NCBI GenBank assembly: GCA_965657335.1
Contig: CBFHOH010000007.1
Span: 1 to 64,000 of the forward strand
Source: UBA4582 sp965657335
GTDB taxonomy: Bacteria; Pseudomonadota; Gammaproteobacteria; Pseudomonadales; Azotimanducaceae
Direction: 5' to 3'
DNA: 64,000 bases
The translations under genes were made by a program, and so were the position numbers. The first letter of the stretch is position 1; each line of letters begins with the position of its first letter. Positions 16,458-25,098 of this stretch are shown in pieces. Under the pieces are notes generated by a model. The model was given only the letters and a program-made list of their open reading frames with translations, did not search any database and was not told the origin of the DNA.

Positions 16458-18761
16458 TTAGTCTTTTCGCCAGACAGACAGCTGACTGACGATATATTCA
16501 TACTTTCTGCGATGCTCTCTGATCATAAAGGGCAAGTCTTCTTCGTGTAGTTGTGTGAAGCCCGGTAAAAGTTTTGCAAGTTTGGCAAGCGTTTCCTCAC
16601 TTGAGGCGCCATCCAAAAACAAAGAGGGATCAGTATATTGTTCCATCCAAGTGTTGGGGGAGGCAAATACCAACACGCCGCCTTTACGAATATAGGTATC
16701 GTCGGTCGTGAATTGTGCCAAGCACGCGGCCGGTGTGGTTAATCGACACATGAGGTTGCTAAGCAGTATCGCGTCGTATGGGCCGTTTTCTGCAAGTTTA
16801 TCAATAGCCGCAAGATTCATGGCGTCGCCAACGACAAAATCTATCTGGTCTCTGTCTATCTCATCCGATACGTTCGCCACCAGCGGTGTTGTAAATAGTC
16901 CCGTCTCTATGCGTTTATAGTCGAGCCTGCCGTCAGACTTCAAAACATTGGCGGCGTCGATAAATGCCTGACTGAAGTCTAGCCCTGTGACCTGCGCAAA
17001 GGTTCTACCGAGGTCGAAGGTTGTTCTGCCCACGGCACAGCCAAGATCGAGTGCACGACCTTTTGCGCTAGCGTGTTCTTCCATCAGCTCAACGGTTCTT
17101 TCCATTAAGTTCATGTGGCCAGGATGACCGATCCGCTCTGTGATAGCCTCGTCGCGCTGTTCCTCATCAGATCCCCAGTGGAACAACATGTACTGATCAA
17201 CCAGCTGCGAGGTCTCGTATTTCTTACCGCCGTCGTTCTCTGTTCCATCGCTGGTTACAAGGCGGAAACCTGCGTGTTGAAAGAAGTGCGGGCGAAAGTG
17301 AAAGCGTGACCAAATGCTTGCCTCATCTCCGGTACTGATGAATGAGCCACCCAGTATCATCTGGTGTTCATCGTCATAACAGGGGGTAGAGAAGTCCGTG
17401 TAATAAGGGTGAATTTTGAACTCGTTTAAGGGATGGAATGCGTCTTCGCACCATTGCCAGACATTTCCCATGACGTCATGAAACCCTGTCGAACTAGGTT
17501 CGTTAGCATCGACCGGACTTTCACTGCCAAACCTCAGGTTCAGGTTGTATGCTTTTGACCCGACGTCGTGCATGACGGCATCAGCTGTTGTAGACCCGTC
17601 TGCAGTGGGCTGCCATTGCTGTTGGTCCGGTATGTCTATGCCACGTATATTCAAATACTCAGCTTCGTTGGGTAGTCTAAATGTCTGACCCGGATTCTGC
17701 TCGTTTAGCCATGCACAGTAAGCTTTGGCCTCGTAATAGTTGACGACCGCAGGCCAATTCCATTGCATCGGTTCAATCGAAAAAATTGTCCGCAGTTTGT
17801 ATCGATGAGAGCCGGATGGGCCATCTTGCACCCAAAATGTTGGCCATTTGGCATTCCTGAATCGTCGCCATCCCCAACCAGCTTCGCTCCAATAACTTTC
17901 GTTTTCGTAACCACCTTCTTTCACAAACCGATGGTATTCCGCATTGCTGACGAGAAATTTGCTCGCCTGCAAGCTGTTCGTTTCTCGAGAGTCTTGTCCG
18001 TATTCGTTGTCCCAGCCAAAACTTGGCCAATCTCTTGGTTTACCAAGGTTAATGTGATCACCCGCAACTTGAATAAGCGGGTTCTCGTCGGGTACAGGGG
18101 CGGGGCGGGCAGCATTTTCAATACCCTGAAATTCAGGCCAGTGTGCAGGCTTGGTGACATGCTCAATTGGAAGTTCCCTGATTAGCACGCTGGAGGTTTC
18201 GAGATGGATACGTTCATGTTCACAGCCCATGGCAATCGACCATGCCGGTGAATCCATCGTAATTGCCTCATCCAATGCGGGGTGGTGGCGTATAACATCT
18301 ATCATCAAGTCGTAAATCACTTGACGATAATCGNNNNNNNNNNNNNNNNNNNNNNNNNNNNNNNNNNNNNNNNNNNNNNNNNNNNNNNNNNNNNNNNNNN
18401 NNNNNNNNNNNNNNNNNNNNNNNNNNNNNNNNNNNNNNNNNNNNNNNNNNNNNNNNNNNNNNNNNNNNNNNNNNNNNNNNNNNNNNNNNNNNNNNNNNNN
18501 NNNNNNNNNNNNNNNNNNNNNNNNNNNNNNNNNNNNNNNNNNNNNNNNNNNNNNNNNNNNNNNNNNNNNNNNNNNNNNNNNNNNNNNNNNNNNNNNNNNN
18601 NNNNNNNNNNNNNNNNNNNNNNNNNNNNNNNNNNNNNNNNNNNNNNNNNNNNNNNNNNNNNNNNNNNNNNNNNNNNNNNNNNNNNNNNNNNNNNAATCGT
18701 CGCTGATCGCATTTGTTGTGTTGTTTTCAGTGGTTTTAATTTTAGTACTTTCTGGCCGCAT
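16458..18761 (-). CDS. ovoA: OvoA: 5-histidylcysteine sulfoxide synthase / 4-mercaptohistidine N1-methyltransferase (contains N gap)
   Basis: A 767-codon multidomain enzyme of ovothiol A synthesis. After a gap that removes most of the N-terminal DinB-like part, GCEHERIHLETSSVL gives the HxxxHxE iron-site motif. Next comes a formylglycine-generating-enzyme-like (sulfatase-modifying) domain: TFRLPNEAEY, GFHDVMGNVWQWCED, GGSFISTGDEASIWSRFHF and FQHAGFRLV. The C-terminal third is a SAM methyltransferase (RALDLGCAVGRTTFDLG). EgtB, the ergothioneine homologue, lacks the fused methyltransferase, which decides the call. The enzyme joins cysteine to histidine C5 as a sulfoxide and then N-methylates. 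The start at 18761 is preferred (CGGAG site) over the long frame from 18839. Confidence 0.9.
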   Translation of the reverse strand: MRPESTKIKTTENNTTNAISDDXXXXXXXXXXXXXXXXXXXXXXXXXXXXXXXXXXXXXXXXXXXXXXXXXXXXXXXXXXXXXXXXXXXXXXXXXXXXXXXXXXXXXXXXXXXXXXXXXXXXXXXXXXXXXXXXXXXXXXXXXDYRQVIYDLMIDVIRHHPALDEAITMDSPAWSIAMGCEHERIHLETSSVLIRELPIEHVTKPAHWPEFQGIENAARPAPVPDENPLIQVAGDHINLGKPRDWPSFGWDNEYGQDSRETNSLQASKFLVSNAEYHRFVKEGGYENESYWSEAGWGWRRFRNAKWPTFWVQDGPSGSHRYKLRTIFSIEPMQWNWPAVVNYYEAKAYCAWLNEQNPGQTFRLPNEAEYLNIRGIDIPDQQQWQPTADGSTTADAVMHDVGSKAYNLNLRFGSESPVDANEPSSTGFHDVMGNVWQWCEDAFHPLNEFKIHPYYTDFSTPCYDDEHQMILGGSFISTGDEASIWSRFHFRPHFFQHAGFRLVTSDGTENDGGKKYETSQLVDQYMLFHWGSDEEQRDEAITERIGHPGHMNLMERTVELMEEHASAKGRALDLGCAVGRTTFDLGRTFAQVTGLDFSQAFIDAANVLKSDGRLDYKRIETGLFTTPLVANVSDEIDRDQIDFVVGDAMNLAAIDKLAENGPYDAILLSNLMCRLTTPAACLAQFTTDDTYIRKGGVLVFASPNTWMEQYTDPSLFLDGASSEETLAKLAKLLPGFTQLHEEDLPFMIREHRRKYEYIVSQLSVWRKD
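18334..18694. other. assembly gap (361 N) inside ovoA
   Basis: A run of 361 undetermined bases covering the N-terminal DinB-like domain of OvoA. Sequence on both sides is in the same frame, so the length is plausible, but the first metal-site His cannot be checked. Confidence 0.95.
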
Positions 18762-18868
18762 TGAATGAATGGCTCCGTTTTCTATCACTTTTATGCTGTA
18801 AAGCTTCAACAAGGACAGTAACATTCCTGCCTTGATCAATAAACCTGATACCGGACAAAAGGGCTGTT

Positions 18869-19843
18869 ATGCGGTTTTTTAAATACACTGCCTACTTAAT
18901 TGTAGTCTTATTAGCAATTTCGGCTTTCCTGATATACAAGGGGGATTTGCCAGCGGAAGTGGTTGACGCAAAATATACCAGTGAGCAATCGCGCTTTCTG
19001 GATGTGGCGTCAGGTGCGCGTATTCACTACCGGGATGAGGGTAATCGAACAGGTCTGCCACTCGTGCTTATCCACGGATCAAATGCCTCGCTGCACACGT
19101 GGGAACCTTGGATTCAACGACTGGGAAATGAGTTCCGCGTTATTACGCTTGATCTTCCCGGCCATGGTCTAACCGGTCGGGTACCCGGTGATGATTATTC
19201 CGCAACAGCGTTTATAGAGACGATTAACGCGGTGGTTAATCACCTTGACGTGGATTCGTTTGTCCTCGGTGGAAACTCTATGGGTGGCGGTGCGACTTGG
19301 CGATATACCCTAGCGTATCCTGAAAAGGTAAGCGCAATGATTTTGATTGACGCGTCTGGGTTACCGCAGTGGCGTCGCGAGCGTGTTGAGCCGGCCGATG
19401 GTGAAGATGAGCGCAGGCCGTTGGCATTCACGCTGCTATCGAAACCCTGGTTTCGTGCCATTGCACGATACATCGATCCCTATCAACTCGCTGAGCAGGG
19501 TGTGCGTTCCTCTTACAACAACTCTCCTGTGGTCGATCAAGCGCTGATAGACAGGTACTATGAACTTTCGATCCGCGAAGGTACTCGAGACGCAACTCTC
19601 TCGAGATTTTCTGGCAATTCGTGGGGTAAAGGCGAAGCAATTGATCTTTCCGTTCTTACACAGCCAACCCTTGTTATGTGGGGCGCTGAAGATGGTCTAA
19701 TACCCGTTAGTGTGGCGGATCAGTTCGAAAAGGTTTTGCCGAACGCGTCAAAGGTAATTTACGAAGACGTGGGCCACATTCCTATGGAAGAGCACCCAGA
19801 AGTGTCCGCGGATGATGTCAGGACATTCTTGAAAAGTCTTTAG
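18869..19843 (+). CDS. alpha/beta hydrolase with N-terminal membrane anchor
   Basis: A 324-residue hydrolase that begins with an uncleaved-looking hydrophobic helix (residues 5-23), so it is probably inner-membrane anchored and faces the periplasm. LVLIHGSNASLHTWEPW is the HG oxyanion region, GGNSMGGGATW the nucleophile elbow (Ser), WGAEDGLIP the acid and YEDVGHIPMEEHPE the catalytic His. The fold fits haloalkane-dehalogenase/MhpC-like esterases. The substrate is unknown. It is divergent from ovoA with 107 bp between starts. Confidence 0.86.
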   Translation: MRFFKYTAYLIVVLLAISAFLIYKGDLPAEVVDAKYTSEQSRFLDVASGARIHYRDEGNRTGLPLVLIHGSNASLHTWEPWIQRLGNEFRVITLDLPGHGLTGRVPGDDYSATAFIETINAVVNHLDVDSFVLGGNSMGGGATWRYTLAYPEKVSAMILIDASGLPQWRRERVEPADGEDERRPLAFTLLSKPWFRAIARYIDPYQLAEQGVRSSYNNSPVVDQALIDRYYELSIREGTRDATLSRFSGNSWGKGEAIDLSVLTQPTLVMWGAEDGLIPVSVADQFEKVLPNASKVIYEDVGHIPMEEHPEVSADDVRTFLKSL

Positions 19844-20095
19844 ATTTGGCACTGGGCTCGCTATTGCAGGCCGTATACTTGCGAGGAAATTGCCCGTTGT
19901 ACCATCTGCATATTCAATGGAATGTCGATGATATATTGGCCAACCGTCCAGCACTGTCGCGCTGGCACGCTGATTTTGCGGACGAGTTCGCACGCTATAT
20001 GAAAACCTTGGGGGACTGGAGAAAGCAGTGGCCGACAGCGAACGTCTAGAGATTAGCTTCTCAGGCGGACACTGTCAGCAGACCAGCAGATGGCA

Positions 20096-20911
20096 TCAAG
20101 CCTTCAGTGTTGCCGGGCCAAATGCCGGTGATCGATTTTCGAAGTTTGCTTTGATTGCTTCAAGTTGGTTTTCAGTGCCAATAAGCGTTGTTTGCATTTT
20201 TGACTCCATTTTTAGACCAGTGGCTTCGTCTGCGTGCCATGACTCTTCGAACAATTTCTTGCCAAACCTAATTGCGTCCGGGCTTTTGCCCGCAATCTCT
20301 TTTGCTAGCGCCATTGCTGCAGCAAACGGGTCCTCTGCTACCCTGGTGACAAGCCCTAGGTCGCTTGCCTCCTGACCACTAAGGATGCGTCCGCTGAAGG
20401 TCAGTTCTTTTGCGACATCAATGGGCATCAAATCCCTCAGTGTTTGGGTAATGCTCATGTCGGGGATCAACCCCCATTTTATTTCCATCACTGACATTTT
20501 TGCGTCTGGTGCGGCGATTCGGATATCTGCGCCAAGCGCAACTTGTAAGCCGCCGCCGTAGGATACGCCATGTATCGCGGCGATAACGGGGACTGGTAAT
20601 CGCTTCCAAACGTATGCTGGTCGCTGGGCATTGTTTGCTGGCCCATCATCAAACGACTGAAGGTTATCGGCGCTTTGATCATCCTTGCGGTCTGACATGC
20701 CTTGAAAGCTTCCCATATCAAGGCCAGCGCAAAAACCGCGACCGTTACCCGAGAGCACAACTGCACGAAGTGAATCATTGGTGGCGAGTGTTTCTCCTGC
20801 TTCGATGATCGCTTTGAACATTTGTGGGCTAAGTGCATTGTATTTGTCCGGGCGGTTAAGTCTTACATCTGCGATGCCCTCTGAAATTTCGATTGTGACA
20901 AGTTCGCTCAT
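20096..20911 (-). CDS. enoyl-CoA hydratase/isomerase (crotonase) family protein
   Basis: A 271-residue crotonase-fold acyl-CoA enzyme. GNGRGFCAGLDMGS and IHGVSYGGGLQVALGADIRIA are the two oxyanion-hole segments. MSVMEIKWGLIPDMSITQTLR carries a Glu at the first catalytic position and Asp further on. The closest pattern is the enoyl-CoA hydratase group used in generic beta-oxidation and isoprenoid or aromatic side-chain breakdown. It stands alone between a convergent hydrolase (252 bp away) and a divergent alkylsulfatase-like gene. About 252 bp downstream (19844-20095) shows no convincing gene. Confidence 0.87.
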   Translation of the reverse strand: MSELVTIEISEGIADVRLNRPDKYNALSPQMFKAIIEAGETLATNDSLRAVVLSGNGRGFCAGLDMGSFQGMSDRKDDQSADNLQSFDDGPANNAQRPAYVWKRLPVPVIAAIHGVSYGGGLQVALGADIRIAAPDAKMSVMEIKWGLIPDMSITQTLRDLMPIDVAKELTFSGRILSGQEASDLGLVTRVAEDPFAAAMALAKEIAGKSPDAIRFGKKLFEESWHADEATGLKMESKMQTTLIGTENQLEAIKANFENRSPAFGPATLKA

Positions 20912-21079
20912 TGTGGCGTCTCCATTAAAAAATTGTTTGCCCGTGTAAAGGCCATCGAATGGATGGCCCGTTGCTGAAGTTTAACGCAAGCCGGTACATG
21001 AATGATATCGGTGCGGGGTGTCACTCAGACTTGAAAAGATGTATTTTTAGCGTGATGACTTTCAAGGGGTTTTACGACA

Positions 21080-22816
21080 GTGAACAGAGAATTTAATTCC
21101 AAATCTTCCACAGCTTCTATCAGCGCAATAGAACCTGTTACCGGAGCCAATGGGCAAATCGCCCATCCTGAGCATGTGGCCCATTCAGAACGCCTGGAAC
21201 GTAAACTTTATCAAGTGCGCGAGAATGTCTGGTGTATGGTTGGCAATGGACTCTCTAATCAGTCTTTCGTCGAAGGACCTGAGGGCCTGATCTGTATCGA
21301 TACCGGTGAATGCGTCGAAGAGATGCAGAGCGCGTTGGATGAGGTTAGGAAATTTACCCAAGCGCCCGTAGTTGCTTGCCTCTATACACACTTTCACTAT
21401 GTGAATGGCACTACAGCCTTGTACAGCGAATTGCCCGAGGGTTTAAGTGCGGATGCTCTGCCTATTTACGGTCACCAGGGCATTAAAGGAAATATTGCTC
21501 GTTACGGCGGGGAAGTTGGGCCTCGTATCACGCGGGGGTTGGTTTCACAGTTTGCGATTTCGATGCCAACCGAGGCGATCGACGGGTGTGTGAACGTAGG
21601 TTTAGGTAACTTTTTCCGGAATAGTGACCATGCGCCGTTCACACCGGGACATGTGCCTGTAACGCATGAGTTTGATGCCAAGTTGAGTGCAACCATCGCT
21701 GGGTTGCAGGTTGAATTTTCATTAGCACCTTCAGATGCAAATGATTCTGCAACGATTTGGTTCCCCTCGCTGGGTGTGTGTATCAACAATTTGGTCTGGC
21801 CTGCGTTGTTCAATGTTTTTGCGATTAGGGGTGAAGAGTATCGCGATCCTAGAATATTGTTAGCTGGACTGGATGATATGTCTGAGCTTGGCGCGGACTA
21901 TCTTCTATGTGCACATGGACCACCCTTGAGTGGTCGTGCTGAAATTGCTGAAGTCATTGTTGATTATCACGATTCGATTCAGTTGCTTTGGGATCAGACC
22001 GTTCGAGGGGTCAACAAAGGCCTGAGCCTGGACGAGTTAACCCGGTTTGTTCAGCTGCCTGAGAGATTTAACCGAACTTACTTTACACGCCAGTATTACG
22101 GTCTGGTAGAGCATCATGTCAAACAAATTCATGCGGGACTGTTTGGTTGGTTTGACGAGGACGTCGCTAATCTCTTCCCGTTGGCGCCTAAAGATCGGGC
22201 GGAAAGAATTGTCGAGGGGTTTGGTGGCCCAGAAAAGGTGTTGTCGATGATGGAAGGCGCCATGAAAGAAAAAGATTATCGTTGGGCGCTGGAGTTAGGT
22301 GGCTGGCTAGAAAAAGCAACCGAAGATCAGTTGCATCGTGATGCGCTGGCAAATGTTGTGCGGCATGTCGGGCAACGAACGATGTCAGCGAATATCCGAA
22401 ACTGGTGTCTGACAAAAGCGTTAGAGCTAGAAGGCACGCTTAACCTAGAACGTTTTCGTCAACACAGATTCAGGGTCGGTGAAGTGCTGGCAAAACCACC
22501 AGCGACGTTTGTCAAAGTGCTGAGGGTATTGCTTGATCCAGAAAAAGCAGCTGAAATTGAGATGGAATTAAGATTGAAGTTTGACGATGGATCTAGCACA
22601 GGACTCAAAATTCGCCGCGGTGTTGCCATACCCACAGACGGAAGTGCCGCAGATGTTGAAGTGGCAGTTTCCCACGTAGTCTGGGCGAACCTGTTAGGTG
22701 GTAAGTTGACGATAGACGCTGCACTTGCCAATGGAGAACTTTTGGTTAACGGCGAACAAACCGCTGTGACAAGGTTTTTTGGTGCTTTTGATCATCCTTC
22801 CTTTGGCGCCGAGTGA
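21080..22816 (+). CDS. alkylsulfatase-like metallo-beta-lactamase-fold protein with altered metal ligands
   Basis: A 578-residue protein with the layout of SdsA1/BDS1 alkylsulfatases: an N-terminal MBL domain (VWCMVGNGLSNQSFVEG; LICIDTG), an all-helical dimerisation domain (about 320-450) and a C-terminal SCP2-like domain (about 460-575). The metal loop, however, reads THFHYVN (His104, His106, then Val108 and Asn109) where active enzymes have HxHxDH. The region of the glutamate ligands is also changed (CINNLVWP where the family has an AEN motif). It may have one metal, a different activity or none. It starts at GTG. Two DsbA-like genes follow on the same strand. Confidence 0.75.
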   Translation: MNREFNSKSSTASISAIEPVTGANGQIAHPEHVAHSERLERKLYQVRENVWCMVGNGLSNQSFVEGPEGLICIDTGECVEEMQSALDEVRKFTQAPVVACLYTHFHYVNGTTALYSELPEGLSADALPIYGHQGIKGNIARYGGEVGPRITRGLVSQFAISMPTEAIDGCVNVGLGNFFRNSDHAPFTPGHVPVTHEFDAKLSATIAGLQVEFSLAPSDANDSATIWFPSLGVCINNLVWPALFNVFAIRGEEYRDPRILLAGLDDMSELGADYLLCAHGPPLSGRAEIAEVIVDYHDSIQLLWDQTVRGVNKGLSLDELTRFVQLPERFNRTYFTRQYYGLVEHHVKQIHAGLFGWFDEDVANLFPLAPKDRAERIVEGFGGPEKVLSMMEGAMKEKDYRWALELGGWLEKATEDQLHRDALANVVRHVGQRTMSANIRNWCLTKALELEGTLNLERFRQHRFRVGEVLAKPPATFVKVLRVLLDPEKAAEIEMELRLKFDDGSSTGLKIRRGVAIPTDGSAADVEVAVSHVVWANLLGGKLTIDAALANGELLVNGEQTAVTRFFGAFDHPSFGAE

Positions 22817-22889
22817 GTGTCTGTTCAGTCGTGAATTATCCGGCCATGCATGTCATCGATCATGAAACGGGTGCAGAGAGTTTAATGTG

Positions 22890-23558
22890 ATGAAAGCGAT
22901 GGAAAGTGATGCGCGTTTAATCGTCTATGTTGATGTTAAGAGCCCTTACGCATTTGTAGCGTTAGCGCCAACGTTTGCAATGGAGCAGAGACTGGGTTTT
23001 CAATTCGATTGGAGACCTTTGACGCTCGATATACCGAGCTATGCAGGCTCCGCTCGTAAGGAAAAGGGCAAAGTCATCGAAAGTAACCGCAGCCAAAGAA
23101 AATGGTTAGGCATAAAATATGCCTATATGGACGCCCGTCGATACGCCGAGAGACAGGGTTACAACCTGTATGGCACCGAGAAGATTTGGGATTCAAGTCT
23201 GGCAAACATTGGCATTTTGTGGGTGGCGCGCCATGATCGAGACAGGCTTAAGGCCTATTTTGATGCGGTGTATCCGTTGTTCTGGCGAAGAGAATTGGAT
23301 ATCGAGAACGTCGAAGTGGTGTGCCAGTGTTTAACCAATGCGGGCATCGTCACAGAAGGTTTTCAGGTTTTTTGTGAAACCGAAGGGCGGGTACTTCACG
23401 ACCAGCTTCAGTCGCAATTGCACCCCAGTGGCATATATGGCGTACCAACCTATGTGTTCGAAGACGAAGTGCTGTTCGGAAGAGAGCATTTGCCTTACAT
23501 AGAATGGCGATTGAGTGGTTGCGTTGGTGCTGCGCCAGATATTAGCAACGCATTATGA
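22890..23558 (+). CDS. DsbA-family / 2-hydroxychromene-2-carboxylate isomerase-like protein
   Basis: A 222-residue thioredoxin-fold protein of the kappa-GST/HCCA-isomerase branch. YVDVKSPYAFVALAP has the SPY motif in place of a CxxC, so it is not a disulfide oxidase. YGVPTYVFEDEVLFGREHLPYIEW is the cis-Pro strand and C-terminal signature. Relatives isomerise hydroxychromene carboxylates with glutathione, or have unassigned roles. It overlaps the next gene by 4 bp (ATGA), so two homologous proteins are made together, possibly as a heterodimer. Confidence 0.78.
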   Translation: MKAMESDARLIVYVDVKSPYAFVALAPTFAMEQRLGFQFDWRPLTLDIPSYAGSARKEKGKVIESNRSQRKWLGIKYAYMDARRYAERQGYNLYGTEKIWDSSLANIGILWVARHDRDRLKAYFDAVYPLFWRRELDIENVEVVCQCLTNAGIVTEGFQVFCETEGRVLHDQLQSQLHPSGIYGVPTYVFEDEVLFGREHLPYIEWRLSGCVGAAPDISNAL

Positions 23559-24142
23559 AGTTTCTTACCGTCTTCATCGATTTCAAATCCGCCGCTGCGT
23601 ATCTAGCGATGGACGCGACGCTAAAACTGATTCAAGCCGGGGACGTCCAGGTCATATGGAAGCCCTATGAGGTTCGAGCACAAGCAATAGCGGATAAAAA
23701 ACAAATAGAAACGGTGACTGAGTCCCACCTCCGGGTCCGGCGCGCCACTCAGCGTCAACAGACACATCTAAAATATGCAGCTATTCAGGGAAAAACCATC
23801 ATTTTTCAAAAAGAGCCAAAAGGCTCGGGCGCTGCGTTAACGGCGCTTGCCCAGTTTGATGGCGATCCTGTTGAATATATACGAGCGGCATTTTTAGCTT
23901 ACTGGCAAGATGGTTTGGACCTCGACGATCCGGAAACAGTGAAAGCGATTTTGAATCAATGCGGTGTCGATTCGAACAGCATTTCTTTTGATCAAAAAGG
24001 CAAAGATCTTCTTGTGGCGCAGCAAATCGAGGCAGAAGAGCAGGGAGTATTCGACACGCCGATGTATGTTGTCGGTAGTGAACGTTTTTTGGGACGCGAA
24101 CAACTGCCTTGGATTGAGGCTTTGCTTGAAAATAGTTTGTAG
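23555..24142 (+). CDS. DsbA-family / HCCA isomerase-like protein, divergent second copy
   Basis: A 195-residue homologue of the preceding protein. The active-site segment is degenerate, FIDFKSAAAYLAM, lacking the Pro-Tyr of the SPY motif. The C-terminal cis-Pro region is kept (FDTPMYVVGSERFLGREQLPWIE). The start codon overlaps the stop of the upstream gene, which points to translational coupling and perhaps a fixed ratio. One reading is a catalytic plus a structural subunit of one enzyme acting with the alkylsulfatase-like protein upstream, but this is inference. Confidence 0.75.
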   Translation: MKFLTVFIDFKSAAAYLAMDATLKLIQAGDVQVIWKPYEVRAQAIADKKQIETVTESHLRVRRATQRQQTHLKYAAIQGKTIIFQKEPKGSGAALTALAQFDGDPVEYIRAAFLAYWQDGLDLDDPETVKAILNQCGVDSNSISFDQKGKDLLVAQQIEAEEQGVFDTPMYVVGSERFLGREQLPWIEALLENSL

Positions 24143-24195
24143 GAATACATGTGGTCGAGGCATTACCGGTCTCGCGGTGTCTTACTGGACGCCTG

Positions 24196-25023
24196 TCAGT
24201 CGTCAGAATCTGAGGCTGCTGAGGTTGGTCCTGCGCCGCGCGCGCCTGCTCGCATATCCATGAGCCCGCCATCGATCCTCATATGCTGCCCTGTCACGAA
24301 TGAAGATTCATCTGATGCAAGAAAGCAGGCCATATTGGCAATGTCTGAAGCTTCTCCAGATCGTTTGATTGGATGCATGTCGGCAAGTAAAGGGCGCATA
24401 ATATCTGCGGTTGGCTCGTTGCTTTGACCTTCCGGGTCTATCATGGGCTTAAATATGGGTGTGGCAATTCCCCCGGGGCAAATGCAGTTGGCTCTGACGT
24501 TAAAGGCCGCAAGTTCATGAGCGATTGACCGGGTATATCCGATGACAGCCGCCTTGATGCCAGAATAGACATGGGGTCCGTAACCACCCTGTATGCCCGC
24601 GACACTGGCTGTACTGATGATTGATCCAGCGCCTTGGGCTTTCATCACTTTGGCTGCATGTTTTGCGCCCAGTACAACGCCGGTAAACATGACGCCTATC
24701 GTTGTGTCGTACGCCTCTCCGAGTTCGATAGTATCAACATCCCCGGATACACCGCCAAAGCCAGCATTGTTGAAAATGGTATCTAATCTGCCGAAATGTG
24801 ACAGCGTCAGGTCGACAAGTGCTTTTACGTCAGCCTCGTTAGACACATCTGTGTGTTGATAGAGGACCGATGCTCCCAGTTCGGTTTGCAGCGCAATACC
24901 GGCCTCGTCTTGAACATCGGCGATAACAACACTCGCGCCTTCTGTTAGAAACTTTCTGACCGTTCCCTCGCCAATGCCACTCGCGCCACCGGTGATGATT
25001 GCCACTTTGCCTGCTAATCGCAC
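24196..25023 (-). CDS. short-chain dehydrogenase/reductase (SDR)
   Basis: A 275-residue classical SDR. ITGGASGIGEGT is the cofactor loop, VVIADVQDEAG has the NAD-selecting Asp, NNAGFGGVS follows, and ISTASVAGIQGGYGPHVYSGIKAA holds Ser, Tyr and Lys. GQHMRIDGGLMDM closes the fold as usual. A GTG at 25023 with GAGGGGGG 7 bp upstream is preferred; an in-frame start at 25080 would add 19 residues that do not look like SDR. It is convergent with the DsbA-like pair. The substrate is unknown. Confidence 0.86.
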   Translation of the reverse strand: MRLAGKVAIITGGASGIGEGTVRKFLTEGASVVIADVQDEAGIALQTELGASVLYQHTDVSNEADVKALVDLTLSHFGRLDTIFNNAGFGGVSGDVDTIELGEAYDTTIGVMFTGVVLGAKHAAKVMKAQGAGSIISTASVAGIQGGYGPHVYSGIKAAVIGYTRSIAHELAAFNVRANCICPGGIATPIFKPMIDPEGQSNEPTADIMRPLLADMHPIKRSGEASDIANMACFLASDESSFVTGQHMRIDGGLMDMRAGARGAGPTSAASDSDD

Positions 25024-25098
25024 CTTTAATCCCCCCTCAAAATTTTTATCGTTACACATCCAAGCACGTCTGAAAAGCACTTGTCAGAGAAGATGAAG

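Noticed and set aside
18282..18764. Long open frames across the ovoA N run
   Set aside because: Open only because undetermined bases contain no stop codons.
19846..20049. 67-codon frame after the alpha/beta hydrolase
   Set aside because: It would start at TTG with no ribosome site and has no family resemblance; probably chance.
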